Source of the DNA: Pyronema omphalodes | Taxonomy: Eukaryota; Ascomycota; Pezizomycetes; Pezizales; Pyronemataceae | Reading direction: 5' to 3' | Assembly: GCA_024516155.1 (NCBI GenBank) | Contig: JAJJXM010000070.1 | Location: 62,001-126,000, forward strand | Length of the DNA stretch: 64,000 bases | In this document: positions 48,182 through 60,112 of the stretch, piece after piece | How positions within the stretch are numbered: the first letter of the stretch is position 1 | Layout: every line of letters begins with the position of its first letter | Position numbers and translations under genes: made by a program | The notes under the pieces: generated by a model | Seen by the model: the letters and a program-made list of their open reading frames with translations, nothing else | Databases searched by the model: none | Told to the model about the DNA's origin: nothing

Positions 48182-49599
48182 ATGAAATTTGTCGCCGGTC
48201 TTGTGGCCTCCGGACTGGCCACGCTCGCAGCTGCCTCTACCGCCGCCATCTATGAGCTCAACAACATTGCGCCCAGCGGCCCTGTCCTCGAGGTCAGCCC
48301 GGACCAAGCCCGTCTCGGACTTGCCTTAGCTCTTGGAGTATCGCGTTTCTACAAATTAAATGTTCAGGGAGACTCAGATACAACTGTTGCAATGTTGGAG
48401 CAATTTGGAAGTGAGGAGCACAGAGTAGGAATTTCGCCTGAGGACGATAGCAGATTCTTGCTTTCAGTAGCTGGAATGGAGCCCGGTGACGTCAACGGTA
48501 GTTCTGCCGAATTTTTGGAACTCATTTTGAGGTAGTTCTGACAATAATTAGGTCTAAACACACCTTTAATGGTTATGAAGAACGCGCCTAGCACCGAATC
48601 CACTGGGCTCCTCATGCGTGAGCTAGCTGAAGAGAAAGCGGAGACGATATCCACCTCCCTACAGGAAGTCGCATCACTGGACTCCAGCTTCTGCTCAGCA
48701 GCTCCTGCCGTTAGAGATGCTGTATGACCCTTCTTCCAACACTCCACTTGGAAATATTGAATCACAAAGCTAATATCCCCCAGGAAAGCCATCTCTCCAA
48801 CTACAAAACCACCAACTACAACACCTGGTCCCTCGGCCGTACCTCTAACATCATCACTAAGGAAATCGTTAAGACCTTCTCCCCCGACCGACCCGAAGAC
48901 CGTCGTTTCGTTTCCGAATACCTTTTGTTCAAAGGCTTCACCGACAAAATCATTCCCCAGCTTTCCGAGGAGAAGCACACTGCCTTCTGCCACCTCACCA
49001 GTTTACAGGAGCTTATCTCTGCCTATGGCGAAGACTCCAAGCAAGCTCTCTTAGCTCACAGCCTCTACGAAGCTCTCCTCCAGAAGCTCTCCGGAGGAAA
49101 CGTGAAGACCACCCTCCTCCTAACCCCCGGCGTTTCCGGCAAAGCTGCCTTCACCATTCAGCCACACCCTAAGCGGGCCCACGAGGCTGTTTCCTCAGGT
49201 GTTCCTGCAGCACAAAAGAAGCCCCCCACTACTCCCAAGCCTGCCCCCATCGGAAAGGGAACTCGTTACGAGAAGTGTTACGACAACGAGGAGTCCTGTA
49301 ACAACTCCACAGCTTCTTGCAGCGGACATGGAAAGTGCAGAAAGTCTGGAAAGGACTGTTGGAGCTGTACTTGCAAGCCTACTGTGCTTCAGAGTGATGA
49401 GCAGCACAAGTCTACTACCTACTGGGCTGGATACGCTTGCCAGAAGAAGGATATCAGTGTACCTTTTAACTTGTTCCTCATCTTTTCTATTACAATTGTT
49501 TTGGTCATTGCTTGGGCTGTGTCTCTACTCGCGAGCATTGGAGAGACGGAGTTACCGAGTGTTTTATCTGCTGGAGTGGCGCCGCCAAAGAGGGCCTAG
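48182..49599 (+). CDS. Vps3844-type (DUF3844) secretory-pathway membrane protein
   Basis: Three exons, 48182-48497, 48552-48721 and 48784-49599, encode 433 aa. The first intron (54 nt, CTGAC branch site) joins EPGDVNG to LNTPLMV; without it the frame stops at 48535. The N-terminus (MKFVAGLVASGLATLAAAST) is a signal peptide. The lumenal part leads to a Cys-rich EGF-like block: CYDNEESCNNSTASCSGHGKC, then CWSCTCKP and WAGYACQKKD. One membrane span follows (about 388-414, VPFNLFLIFSITIVLVIAWA) and a short tail. This Cys block plus a C-terminal span is the fungal Vps3844 domain. It is a type I membrane protein of the ER/vacuolar route; its role in vacuolar sorting is named from family and not shown here. 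Confidence 0.88.
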
Positions 49600-51074
49600 G
49601 ATAATCATAGGTTCTTTATCCTGGTGTAAGATGGGTTGTTGATTGCGGATTGTGGGTTGCATAAGTTTACGATTAGTTTGACCATTGGGTATTAAAGAAG
49701 CCTGTCTGGGAGCAAGGGCTGAAAGAGGAGTTTCCTTAACTGTATTGTAGCATGATTCTGCTTTTTGTTCATTTTCTGTGGTGTTTTTTTGTTTTGGTTC
49801 GACCTTGTACCTTGCGTTATGGTATGGGTGACATGCACGATATCTTGTTAGTTTAAAGTATACATTTGTAGAATTGATAGTTCAAAGAATACCTGCGAAA
49901 TCTTATGGGAATATCGCCGTTGTTAAAGTCACAACCGGCTATGTATCTTATGCATAAGACATCGCCGCATTCCGATCCTTCCAGTGCTAGTGAAGATAAA
50001 GATCATATTAAATCACTCATACCGAATAATCCTCCATGACCCATTCATTCAACCTCTCCACAACACAAATTACCCATATTAATCTACCTCAAACCACCAT
50101 ATAATATTCCACATCGAACCCTATATTCTACCTCTCATCATCTTCTACCAAATTCCAACCTATACCAACATCACGACCCTAGATTGAAAGGGGAGGGTGG
50201 GAGGAGGGGGGGATGATCCATCTTACCATCAGCGTTATAACTCACAAAACATTCCCTTCATTCCTACGACAGGACCGTTTTAACCCCTCAACAGTCTCAA
50301 AGAAAATCCGAAACACTATTTTCTAACGTATAACAAATCTATCTAAACAAAGAACCAAAAGTGCATTTATCACAAACAAAGAACCAAACCACATGACGGT
50401 GAAAGAAACGTTCAACAGGGGGAGGGGTGATATCTAAGAGGCGACTATACCACTGATAGTCGAGTTGAACAAAGAGCAAAGACCCCTCGTGCTGTTAATA
50501 CTTACCTGTCAGGGATCATGTTGATTGTTGATTGACGATACTTGGATACTGAATTTGGGTATAGGTATGGGTATATAAACCACCGCTACATCGCTGTATC
50601 TCTTTCATTTTTACTTATACTATATGAGTCAGTCTTGAGAGTTTATACCATATCATGCTTTACAAAAGTCAATTATTCAAGCCGCGTGGCGGATACAGAG
50701 GGTTTATATCCTGTTACATTGTGAGTACTGGGGGCTTCAACCGTGGGTACTGGGGGCTTCACGGGTAATTGGGGTGCGGGCTTGCTCGCGTCCTAGACTG
50801 CCTCAGGTTCAAATCCTGGAAATGTCTGATACTGCTTTTTGTTTCCTGGCTGTGGCGAGGAAGTGGTATCAGTGGTTTTGGTTTTTGGGGATACGAGTCG
50901 TATGGAGTACTATGGACCTTTCAAAACCTCAAGCCATAGCAGGGATGTGACTTCCACCTTGCCGCCTTGCGATTCTCTATCTCAACGGCATTACTACCCA
51001 TCGACTAGGTGATCTGTTTGATTTCTTCTCATTCAGCTCCACTTCCATATCGAATCCACCAACAACCCCAAGTT
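49600..51074. other. Intergenic region
   Basis: No gene is seen. It holds a GGTATGGGTATA-type run near 50,560, a direct repeat GTACTGGGGGCTTCA at 50,725 and 50,747, and a tRNA B-box-like word (AGGTTCAAATCCTGG) near 50,806-50,820 with no recognisable tRNA around it. Confidence 0.45.
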
Positions 51075-52368
51075 ATGGCCACCTTTATGACCCACTTTAT
51101 GGGCAATACGACATCATCGGCGATGGGACAAACTAGGAATGTTGCGCCGAGTACCAGCGCCCCAAATTCGAACAACGAATCTTCGGGGAAGCGAAAGGCT
51201 GTATTGGTATCGGTGATGTATTATGGCCAAAGGAGGGCGGAAGTACGTGGTACTCTCAATGCAGGTGCCGCAATGTATGGACTTCTTCGGGACCATTTGA
51301 ATTACAAGGAGGAGGATATTGTGATCTTGACAGAAAATTCCCAATATCCTCATTGCCAACCGATAAAGAAGAACATAGTAATGGCTATGCAATGGCTAGT
51401 CAAGGATGCTGAACCAGGAGATACGTTATTCTTTTTCTATTCTGGACATGGCTATTATCAAGAGGATTTTGGTGGGGAAGAGTCAGAGTGCTTTGATTCG
51501 ATAATCTGCCCGCTTGACCATAGAAACCCTCGTACTGGAGCCCTGGAGACCTTCCTTTCTGATGACGATATGCATCGATATATGTTTGTTCATCACTTTT
51601 TTCTGGGGACTTCAGGTTGAAAAAAGATACTGTTACTAACAACACATAAGGGTTAAACCATTGAAACCTGGTGTAAGGCTTACAACTGTTTTCGATTCGT
51701 GTTACTCTGGGTCAGTGCTGGACCTTCCATACAGCTATGACTCTTCTGGAAAACAAATTCACCCGCGGGGTGTTTGCCAGGTTATTGCAGAGAGCCTCTT
51801 TAAAGCTTCTTTAAGTTATGCGAGAGGCTTTATAAATTTGGATACTTTCAAAAGGCAAGCTTATTTTGTCAAAAAACGCCTAACAACAAACCGAAATGCA
51901 GAAAAAAAAGCAATCGCTACCAAGTCTTCACAAGCAGACGTTGTACAATGGTCTGGATGTCGGGATAACGAAACCAGGTAAGTCAGTCAATATCAAATGG
52001 GGCTCGGTTACGTCCAGCAGGATTCTAATGATCAAGAATAGTTGTGGTATTCCATATGGGAAGCCGATCGGTATAATGGCAGTTATGACTCACTCCTTCA
52101 TCGGCGCTGTTATCGAAAACCCTCAACAAAGTTATGCCCAATTATTGAAGTCCATTAGAGAGAGATGTAAGAAAGACAACCCGAGACATCTTCAAGTACC
52201 GCAGCTTTCGTGCTCACATCCCCTAGGTAAAGTCACTTAATATCGATAATATAGTTTTTCCCCTTTGATTTTATTCTAAATAATCTGCGGATTGTCTTAT
52301 CTTTCATATGGAATACTGTTAACATTCACTGAGCAATCACAGACACAAGTTCACCAGTCATCATGTAG
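51075..52368 (+). CDS. Divergent type I metacaspase
   Basis: Four exons: 51075-51583, 51651-51977, 52042-52226, 52343-52368, giving 348 aa. Intron 1 has a TACTAAC branch site and joins DDDMHRYM to VKPLKPG; the last joins SCSHPL to DTSSPVIM. It belongs to the caspase-like cysteine proteases that cleave after Arg/Lys and act in fungal stress and cell death. The p20 domain has KRKAVLVSVMYYGQRRAEVRG, DIVILTE, AMQWLVKDAEPGDTLFFFYSGHG with catalytic His125, and DSCYSGSVLDLPY with catalytic Cys187. Differences from usual members: GINYFGQ is VSVMYYGQ, the CINDV segment is TLNAG, and the acidic DGDEEDGYDE loop is FGGEESECFDS. The N-terminus is short and lacks the Pro/Gln-rich prodomain. An in-frame ATG at 51009 would add 22 residues. 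Frame is kept throughout, so I call it a gene, perhaps a relaxed paralogue. Confidence 0.82.
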
Positions 52369-53031
52369 GATGGCCAAAGCCACGGACAATGACGGATTGA
52401 AATGGCGGTGAGTCAATTGGCTTCATTCAGAGTTTCAAACTAAACGGACGTACATCCTGTGATTAGGGGTTTAATGTTCTATTGATTGTCCGTCAAGAGC
52501 TCGGAAATAGGGGTCAAGGACGGGTTTGTAGCTGGATTCAGGAACAATGGAGCTTATTAGTTATGGTCTGTTTACCCATCTCCCCAATTTCCTTCTTAAC
52601 GATCATCAACTAGAGCAACTTCTGACATCAATTTCCACAGAGTACACATGTATACCTACTAGAAATACACTCCTTTTGGAAAACACAGTTCAACACGTGA
52701 CACTTACAAAGTCTCGGTTGCCATATTACGTGATATGCTCTGCTCGACATTCACGGCGCGGGATGTCAAAGTCCACCAGCATCACAATACATCTTATGAA
52801 ATCTTCTTCGGGTTCCAGCAGTTTAATCGTACGGTATGGATGCAGCTCGAAAATGGTTTTGATGAAATACCGTCTTAAAACTTGATGAGTGTTATGAAAG
52901 TCTTTAAACGTAGCCATCATAAGAAAAGAAATGCGAAACAAAGAAAACAAGGCAACATCGCTAAACCAGGTTTAATCCGATACCCAACTGTCCCTCCTCC
53001 CAACTTCACAGAATCCGCACACGCGCTGTTG
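52369..53031. other. Intergenic region
   Basis: No supportable gene. ORFs of 103-112 codons (52547-52885 and 52882-53193) lack motifs and the second overlaps the opposite-strand small gene. Confidence 0.45.
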
Positions 53032-53340
53032 CTAACAACCACACTCATCACATCCTTTCTTCTCCTCCATGCCCTCCTTCTTTTCCATATCCGCCCAAGC
53101 TCTCGCCATCCTCTCCCTCATATCATCCTGAAATCCTCTGTACGCCATATAAGCGTACATCATATCATCCTCATGAATTTTTCCCTCCAATAGTTTCTCC
53201 TTGTAACTTGTCCAAACATCAACAGTATGGATTGCTGTCACTATTTTAGCCAGGAGCTTATCACGTTTCTTAATTTTTAGCTCGATGGTCTTCTTTTTCT
53301 TTTGTTTGCCGTGAAGGAATTTTGGGTTGAAGGTTGTCAT
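53032..53340 (-). CDS. Small charged hypothetical protein
   Basis: A 102-aa single-exon ORF. It begins MTTFNPKFLHGKQKKKKTIE, with a Lys-rich N-terminal quarter, then a probable amphipathic helix (LLAKIVTAIHTVDVWTSY), an EDDMMYAYMAYRGF segment and a Met/Glu/Arg-rich helix ending in EEKKGCDECGC. The terminal CxxCxC could bind a metal or be lipidated, but that is speculation. The balanced composition and two predicted helices favour a real gene; I know no family for it. It is convergent with the metacaspase. Confidence 0.55.
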   Translation of the reverse strand: MTTFNPKFLHGKQKKKKTIELKIKKRDKLLAKIVTAIHTVDVWTSYKEKLLEGKIHEDDMMYAYMAYRGFQDDMRERMARAWADMEKKEGMEEKKGCDECGC

Positions 53341-55615
53341 TATTGGTGCTTGTGACGATTGATGGCTTGAGGAAGAGAGAGAGGGTGATGTAATGTAATG
53401 TATGTGGAATCGTTGTTGTCGGACTTCAGGCTTTTGGCTTCAAGTCGAGATGTAATAGACAACTGATCAGATCAGATACTTTAGTTAACATTCCGTAAGG
53501 TATAATAGCGATAATGTAAGGGATGGAAAGAAAATGTACCTAGCTGAATAGCGCTTAAGCAATTAACATACCCCCGATGCCCTGCACCTGATACTTGTTT
53601 CTTGATTCCACTCTAACAGCTTCTGAGGTAAATCTCTGCTGCAATATTCTTCAGCGACAACTTACTTCCCTCTCTCGGCGAGCTTTACCTTATCCTCAAA
53701 TGCCGGAAACAACAAACGATAACCGATAACCGACCAACCCAGGAAAAAGACCTGGAAAGTAAAGATGAAGACCAGACGGACACAAATTGCAACAGTGACA
53801 GAGATCAGTAAGTAGTAGTGAAGTTAACGAAAGTGTGTCTTGAAGACAGAGGAATGAAGGAAGTTAATAGATGAACTCGGATTATGAACCCTTATGCCTT
53901 GGCTAAGACTATTTGCATCGATGCATAGTTTGAAAGTGAACAGTGGTCCAGTTGCGGGATGAACAGAGTAAACAGAGTGATGTGCATAGGATGTTATTCA
54001 GATGCTCGACCCTGTGGGGAGTGGTGAAAAGATGATGTGGGAGGTATGAGGTGCGGGGTGTGAATATGACCACATGTTGCGAGAAGATTGTGGATGGAAT
54101 ATACTTTGAAGGTGGTAAAAATTGGTGGTAATATAAGCTAAAACTCTGTACATCAGGATGGAAACAGAGTTAAGATTGTACCGTAAATAACAGGATACAA
54201 GGTATCAGACGTGATACACTGATATTCTGAGATGTGAGTGCTGTTTTGTTGACCAGTACTGTCTTTATCCCGCTGAAATTCCCGTCGTCGTCATGAAGTC
54301 CTAGTGCCCGGGGCATCTCACGCTCCTTTCTTCTTTTGCTCCTAGTTAGACTTAGGGTGCGTTTGGTTCCAACCGAAAACAAGGTTTTTAGCCCTTTTTA
54401 TCTGTGAAAATAGGCCAAAAAACTTTGTTTTCGGTCGAACCAAACGCACCCTTATAACATCATGGCTTCTATAGCATCATCATATCCACGGTTTCTGCTG
54501 TCCAGATCACCTTTCTCTCCTGTAAATAAGAAACACAGAAAAAGGGACTCACACGACAGGATCTGCTTTAAATGTCGTTGTATGAATTCATCTCATTTCT
54601 GGGTTTCTGCTGTCATTCTTATTTTCTCTACAGTCGTTGACTATAAATATTATCCAGCCGTTCAGGTCAAATAGCAACATAGTTTATAATGATCTAAAAA
54701 TCCAGAAATCACAAACTTGCACACTATGTATCCAATCCATCCCCTACCCGTACCAAAAATGGTACTTATCACCACCTTTGGCACGCGGTCTAAGGTATTA
54801 TGGTTTCTATTATTCCTATTCGATCAAACCATTCTTGAAGTTTTTTTTCGGTTATGCGGCAAATGCCTTTTCAAGGAGTTCCTTAGCATGATCTCTTGAA
54901 TGGCTTTCAGTTAACCACGGCGGCAATAGAACTTACATTTGGCTATGACACTATATAATCCCGTAGGCCAGTTGTCTAACTCATCATTCAGACAGCAGTT
55001 TTCATATATTCCTGGTATATATAATGTCAAATATATTAATTATTTTACCGCGATTGCCACAGGCGGACTTGTATTATGTAATCTGAGTGATATTTGATGA
55101 TTACGAAGTTTCAGTGCGCGTTCTGCTGGCCAAGCCCCAGTATTTTTGCCGTAAGTACTAATAGGGGGGAGGGCATCGAATATTGCACTGTTGAAAAGAA
55201 GTGTCAGATAAGTTATAGTGGTTCTTGACTACCTCGAATGTTTATTTTTTTCGCTTGGAGATTATGGGGATAGACACTGACAGTGTAGTTATTCACTAAA
55301 GATTGTGTAGAGATGACACCGCACCTAATCCTTAGGAATTGGTGAGTGAGGAGTAGATATGAAACTATATAATGTTTCTCAATACATTTCGCGTTAATGG
55401 TCGCTAGCTAGTATTATGGCAGCAGAATGGTATAGGGTTGCCCACGGGACTTTGTAGCTTCTATCACTTGGCAGCGGGTACACTCCAGGTGTCGCCTGGT
55501 AATCATTACGCGACAGGAATACTCCAGAGTAATTCCATGGCACAAAATCCGTTCCCCGAAGGTTATAGCCACCAATGCATCTTAATTGTCCAAAGTCAAA
55601 AATGTTTCAAGACAT
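53341..55615. other. Intergenic region
   Basis: About 2.3 kb with no gene I can support. It contains a 97-bp MITE at 54,355-54,451. ORFs to the right of it (54,462-54,899) are short and overlapping. Confidence 0.5.
54355..54451. mobile_element. 97-bp MITE with TTA target duplication
   Basis: The termini GGGTGCGTTTGGTTC and the reverse complement CGAACCAAACGCACCC form inverted repeats of about 35 bases on each side, leaving a small loop. TTA flanks both ends (54,352-54,354 and 54,452-54,454). A three-base TWA-type duplication fits PIF/Harbinger-like elements. Confidence 0.8.
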
Positions 55616-56213
55616 CTACTCATCGTCATCCTCCTCCTCTTCCTCCTCCGCCTCAATAGTAGTCATAGCAATACGATCCAAATCCCTCTGACCCTGTTGA
55701 CTAATCCTCCTACCACCTTTTGGACTCTCCTCCAAAACCCCAATTTTCTCTAACGCCTGCATAACCTTCCTATCGACGCTTCCCGACGCATTCGCATGAT
55801 GGCTTGGTCTAGAGCCACGGTTCTTCTTGGCTCCGTGAACCTTTCGAAGGGAACCGACTCCCACGGATTTCCGTAGGTAGACATGACGAGCTACTGCTGC
55901 GCAGCGGACGTAGAACCAGTCTTCAGACTGTGGAGGTAGTTCCCTGGAGTGACTTGTTTTTACTGTGTCGACCCAGCCTGTGGAGGTTAGTAGGAAGCTT
56001 CATATAGAAGAAGTCTTATAAATAATTGATAATAAATCTCTTGGAGCTTGAAGAGTAGTAAAGATAAGGTTTTATTTTCTTTGTCTAAGCGAGGAATATA
56101 GAAAACGTTATCAGCCTACCAGGAACCACTAGCTTTCCCTGCCGTTTCAAAAAGGCAGCGTATGCCTCGATGAATTTCTGGGCATCGACATCGCGAACGG
56201 TAGTTCCGGGCAT
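55616..56213 (-). CDS. RPS19: 40S ribosomal protein S19 (eS19)
   Basis: Two exons, 56120-56213 and 55616-55977, encode 151 aa. Exon 1 gives [20 protein letters not shown] and [11 protein letters not shown]; the 142-nt intron has a TACTAAC branch site near its acceptor; exon 2 continues [37 protein letters not shown] and [41 protein letters not shown] and [16 protein letters not shown]. These are the conserved eS19 segments. It is a small-subunit protein needed for 40S maturation. The C-terminal [12 protein letters not shown] tail is an acidic extension beyond the yeast length. Divergent from the repeat-containing gene at 56858. Confidence 0.96.
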
Positions 56214-56857
56214 AATGAATTCGACGATGAAATCAGCGAAATTTTGAGGAGGGGGATTGCGCGGGTAGAGAAGGATGAAAGGCAGCGGGTGGCGGGTAAT
56301 ACAGTATACAGTACGACATGACGGTTGTGTGCCAAGGATAAAACAACCTGGGGGTTTGTGGGTGCGGAGAAGCTAAATTAGGCGATACCCTGAAATAGTG
56401 GTCACGCTAGGGTCCGAGTGGGTAAGGTTGCAATTCTGCCGGTATTATATAAGCGAGCTATATTGATGGATGATGTCAATTATTCCTCAACGCTATGGAC
56501 ATACGTTTGACGGGTAAAAACTTCACGCTTATCGCGTCATATTTCGCCGGTTAACTGTAGACAAAAAATGTAGCCCAAGAAACTCCGGTTGATCCAGTAC
56601 CTCCAGTCGCTTGCACCAAACTTTCCCCCGCGGCGAAGTGGTCCTGGAAAGACTTGTTGGTCTCATCGTCGTTTTTTAAAAAACAAAAAATATATAAAGC
56701 CAATAAACCCCACTATCTGTCATTACTCATTCTCCGTTAATTCGTAAGCATTCCTAGAGCCTCTACATATCCATTTCTACAGGTTACAGGAAATTTACTA
56801 ATCCAAATAGCCACCACCTATTTCGCCATCCAAAAGTCCACGGACACCGTAATTACT
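56214..56857. promoter_or_regulatory. Divergent upstream region of eS19 and neighbour
   Basis: 644 bases that must hold both promoters. A TATATAAAG TATA-like word lies at 56,690-56,698, about 165 bases upstream of the plus-strand start, and two pyrimidine-rich stretches follow it. Confidence 0.5.
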
Positions 56858-57373
56858 ATGCCATATTTTATGAACGACGTCGCCGATGCCGCATCGGCAA
56901 CCGACAAGCAGTTCCCCATCACCAAAGACGGCGGAGCCCAAAGCCCCGATGCTACCACTGCCAAACCCTACCAGGCGAATGGCTCACTCCCCAGAATTTC
57001 CCGCCCACCATTGAGACGCAACAAAAAGTCTCAAGAAAAAGGAATTAAGCACGCGATGCAATTCCTCTATCAGGCACCTGCTATGACCAATGTTGACACC
57101 GCCAACGAGGTAACCGATAAGAAATCTCCTATCTGTAAAGATGGTAGAGACCAAACTTCCCATGATCCCGCTTCTAACAATTACCAGTCTATGTACCCCA
57201 CCGCCAGCTTCCAGCCATCGGCTATTAGACCTACCTTGAAGCGTAACAAGAAGTCCCAAGAAAAGGGTATCAAGCATGCCATGAAGTTCTTGTACGGCTG
57301 GGAGGACAATGGTGAGGAGTTGGGAAAGGGAAATTCTCAGGGACCTGAGAATGTTGGAAAGGAGGAGGAATGA
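56858..57373 (+). CDS. Hypothetical protein with two internal repeats
   Basis: A 171-aa single-exon ORF made of two similar halves of about 75 residues. Each half has an acidic/Pro part containing an F(P)ITKDGG-AQSPD or PICKDGRDQTSHD word, then P-LRRNKKSQEKGIKHAM, then (Q/K)FLY. The basic RNKKSQEKGIKHAM segment is almost identical in both and could be an amphipathic or nucleic-acid/membrane-binding helix. There is no signal peptide or membrane span. A TATA-like word lies upstream. I do not recognise the family and assign no function; the internal duplication argues strongly for a real gene. Confidence 0.75.
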   Translation: MPYFMNDVADAASATDKQFPITKDGGAQSPDATTAKPYQANGSLPRISRPPLRRNKKSQEKGIKHAMQFLYQAPAMTNVDTANEVTDKKSPICKDGRDQTSHDPASNNYQSMYPTASFQPSAIRPTLKRNKKSQEKGIKHAMKFLYGWEDNGEELGKGNSQGPENVGKEEE

Positions 57374-57960
57374 ATAAGAGGAAAAGTAGAATGGGGAGAT
57401 AATTATTTGCTTCTCGGATTAAAAGTTAAAAATAGAAGGGGTTGTGAAGGCGACTTGATTTGGAGTTTTGTTGGTTGTCGTGTCGCTGAGTTGACTTACA
57501 TTCCAGTTTATTGGAGATGGTGTGTTTTGGTGTGAAGAAGCTGGTAATTACCTTCCCGTTCGTGGGAGCTTCGTGCTTCGGCGTGAAAGAGACGGACGGT
57601 CGTGGTGTACTGTTGCATTCGTCGTTGTCATGCTGTTGGTGCCGTATGATGACTTGAGTCCATGCGTCATGCTTCACTTTCAACACTGAAGATACCGCCT
57701 TTACTCACTACCAGGAAATTATTTAGCCTACTCTGGCATCCGCAGTTTATTCAGTTTCACATTGAAGATACCAAGACTAGTGACGATGGTATTATTCGCG
57801 TTCCGAGTACTTAGGTCAAATTCCAGTATACGATGGATTAGGATAACACATCGAGAGGATGTCTGAAGAGCTTGAAGCTCCACATAAAGAATCTATTCTC
57901 TGAAAGATATCTAGGTAGTTGTGCTAGCTATGATTATCCTAACATCCATGTTAATGTATT

Positions 57961-58200
57961 AATAGAGTACTTCTCGTAAGGCTATAGCAGCGCTTTCTCT
58001 ATTGCCTTTTACATCAAAACGCAGTAATAACCGATCGATCTAAAAGTTGTACCTCTCAAATCATATATGCAATGATGTCAGGAACTCTATCAAATAAAGT
58101 GACGAAGTCGAAATAAGCTATGGTTACAGTCTTCTATAAAATGAAATAAAATAATTGTTGCTATAGCGTTGTTATATCCTTACGGGAAGTTCTCCAGTGG
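57961..58200. repeat. MITE of about 240 bp, copy 2
   Basis: The right end reads CTTACGGGAAGTTCTCCAGTGG and the left end has the degraded inverse TACTTCTCGTAAGGCTATAGC. The interior keeps AAAAGTTGTA-CTCT in the position seen in the 38.7-kb copy and TAATTGTTGCTATAGCG near the right end. Non-coding. Confidence 0.75.
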
Positions 58201-58739
58201 CGAAACTAATACAATTATCATCATCAGAATACTATAAGCAGATTTGAACGTATTCACCTGAAAGGGAATAGCGTCGGAAATACAGGGTGCGGTGACGTAT
58301 TTTTAGACTAATTTAGACGGTTTTTAAACTGTTTGTGGCGCCGGTCGACTGCTCACCTGCCGACGGCAATTCGAAAGCCCGGGAACGCATGGGGTCATGG
58401 GCGGATGGTAATACCGGTAACCGTGGCTACCGGAACAGATTCGATGGAAAACAACGAAACAACTCTCTAAAAGACAGCTCTCCTCGCTGCCCAGTCACCC
58501 GGTGGCCCCACGCTTCCCATTCTCCTTTCCAATCCTAAACCACTTCGCATCTTGAATACAATTTGTGAGGGAAATCAGCTGTCAATGGTATACCGGATTG
58601 CATACACCGTTACGGCTCGCCCGCATACTCCGATACCTAGGACCTTAGCTGCATCGTGTAGATACAGTCAACGATACTGCACATCCAGATATATTACCAT
58701 GGCAAAGTAGTCCAATAAACCCCTAAATTCCATAATTAT

Positions 58740-59330
58740 CCAAAGAAGATGCCTTAATAACACATCTCAGAACGCTCCAAGAGCTCCCAGTGGAACAAAA
58801 GAATATAACATACACCGATGGCTCATCCATGGGGAACCTAACAGGCACTGAATATTTCATCCCCAACGGACTGCCGCAAACCATCAGAACAACAGTCCCT
58901 ATAAATGGGAGGAACCAGTAAAGTATACGATGCTAAGCTCCAGGCAATAAGTAAAGGACTGAAAAAAGCTGCAGCCTGCATCATTCATCAAGTGACAAAA
59001 AGCACCAAACCGCCATATTTTATCTTATATAATAACAACTCGGATATCCAGGGAATCAAACACCTTAAAAAGGGGCTGGGTTGACCGATAGTTCGAAGCA
59101 TTCAAATTTCAAACAACTACAAAAACCCTGGGAAGATTCAACATTAAAATCATCATTTCCCGGGCACTCGGACCAAATCATCTGAGGTACAGAGGCAGAG
59201 CAAACAGAGCTCTTGAACAGGACGACGCGAGATGGACAGTGGATACACACACCAGGATCGCGCTGCCGACCACGATAACCGCTATGGGGCATTTCCCACT
59301 GGGCTCTACTCACTTTTTCTGGACCCAATG
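58740..59330 (+). pseudogene. Decayed retroelement RNase H region
   Basis: Translation in shifting frames gives YTDGSSMGNLTG (the RNase H first-strand motif with its Asp), then KVYDAKLQAISKGLKKAA (the second acidic motif region), then FILYNNNSDIQGIK, and further on a degraded C-terminal part with ALGPNHLRYRGRANRALEQDDARW. The order fits the RNase H domain at the end of non-LTR retrotransposon ORF2 proteins. Several frameshifts are needed, so it is dead. The rest of the element is not visible in the window. Confidence 0.55.
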
Positions 59331-60112
59331 TATCTTATTATTCGGGGCTATGTCATAACCGTATTGTTGTGTATGGTTGGGTACAAAAGTTCCAGGTGCA
59401 CTTCACACTTACATATAACCTAGCGACATAGCGTCACCTCCTCCAAGACATGACCGCGATATTTTGTAGTTCAATTTCAGCTTTGTGGATCCTTCCTTTC
59501 TATTATGCGCTGATAAGAAAACCAATCATTTCATCAATATTTTTATTTTAAGCTTTTATCGAAACATTAGCTGATATTCACCTGCCTGGGGTTTAAACTC
59601 CGGCTACAGGATCGAAGGTGAGTTTAATCATGGACATCACTCGGTGTCAATCAAGTGAGTGACCACTGATGATGGCTGCGGGTAAGTTATTACTCCACTA
59701 CATATCGCGACGTACATAGCCTGTCTTTATCTATATAATCTCAGCAATCTGTCGGTCTTTTCAACCACCAAACCTACCCTTTTCTTTATCTCCACAGCTC
59801 TGATATATGATCAAATTGCCACAGATATCGTCGGACTCTACAACAGGCCTGTGATGTAAGGAGTTTCCATGATTCATGGGTTCACCGGAGGTAAGGTTTC
59901 AGGGACGAATTTAGAAATATATTCCCTATTCCTGTTTCTATATTCCTCCCACCATTACCTCTGTTATTTCACTAGCCTGCTATACTCAAACTGTCGCCCA
60001 GCCTCCTGCATAACCGAACAACCAGGTTAACGAAATTCCAATGCGAGTACATAAACAAACTGCAATAGACTACATAAGAATCATAAACAGTTAGGTAACT
60101 CCACAAATATAA

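Larger units (their letters stand above)
57374..60112. other. Intergenic region with element remnants
   Basis: It contains a MITE at 57,961-58,200 and decayed retroelement sequence at 58,740-59,330. No intact gene. ORFs are short and lack motifs. Confidence 0.5.

Noticed and set aside
49199..49642. 147-codon ORF in another frame of the Vps3844-type gene
   Set aside because: Shadow of exon 3; the main frame has the Cys block and membrane span.
50725..50830. Possible tRNA or SINE from the AGGTTCAAATCCTGG word
   Set aside because: A T-arm can be drawn, but no acceptor stem, D-arm or anticodon arm fits.
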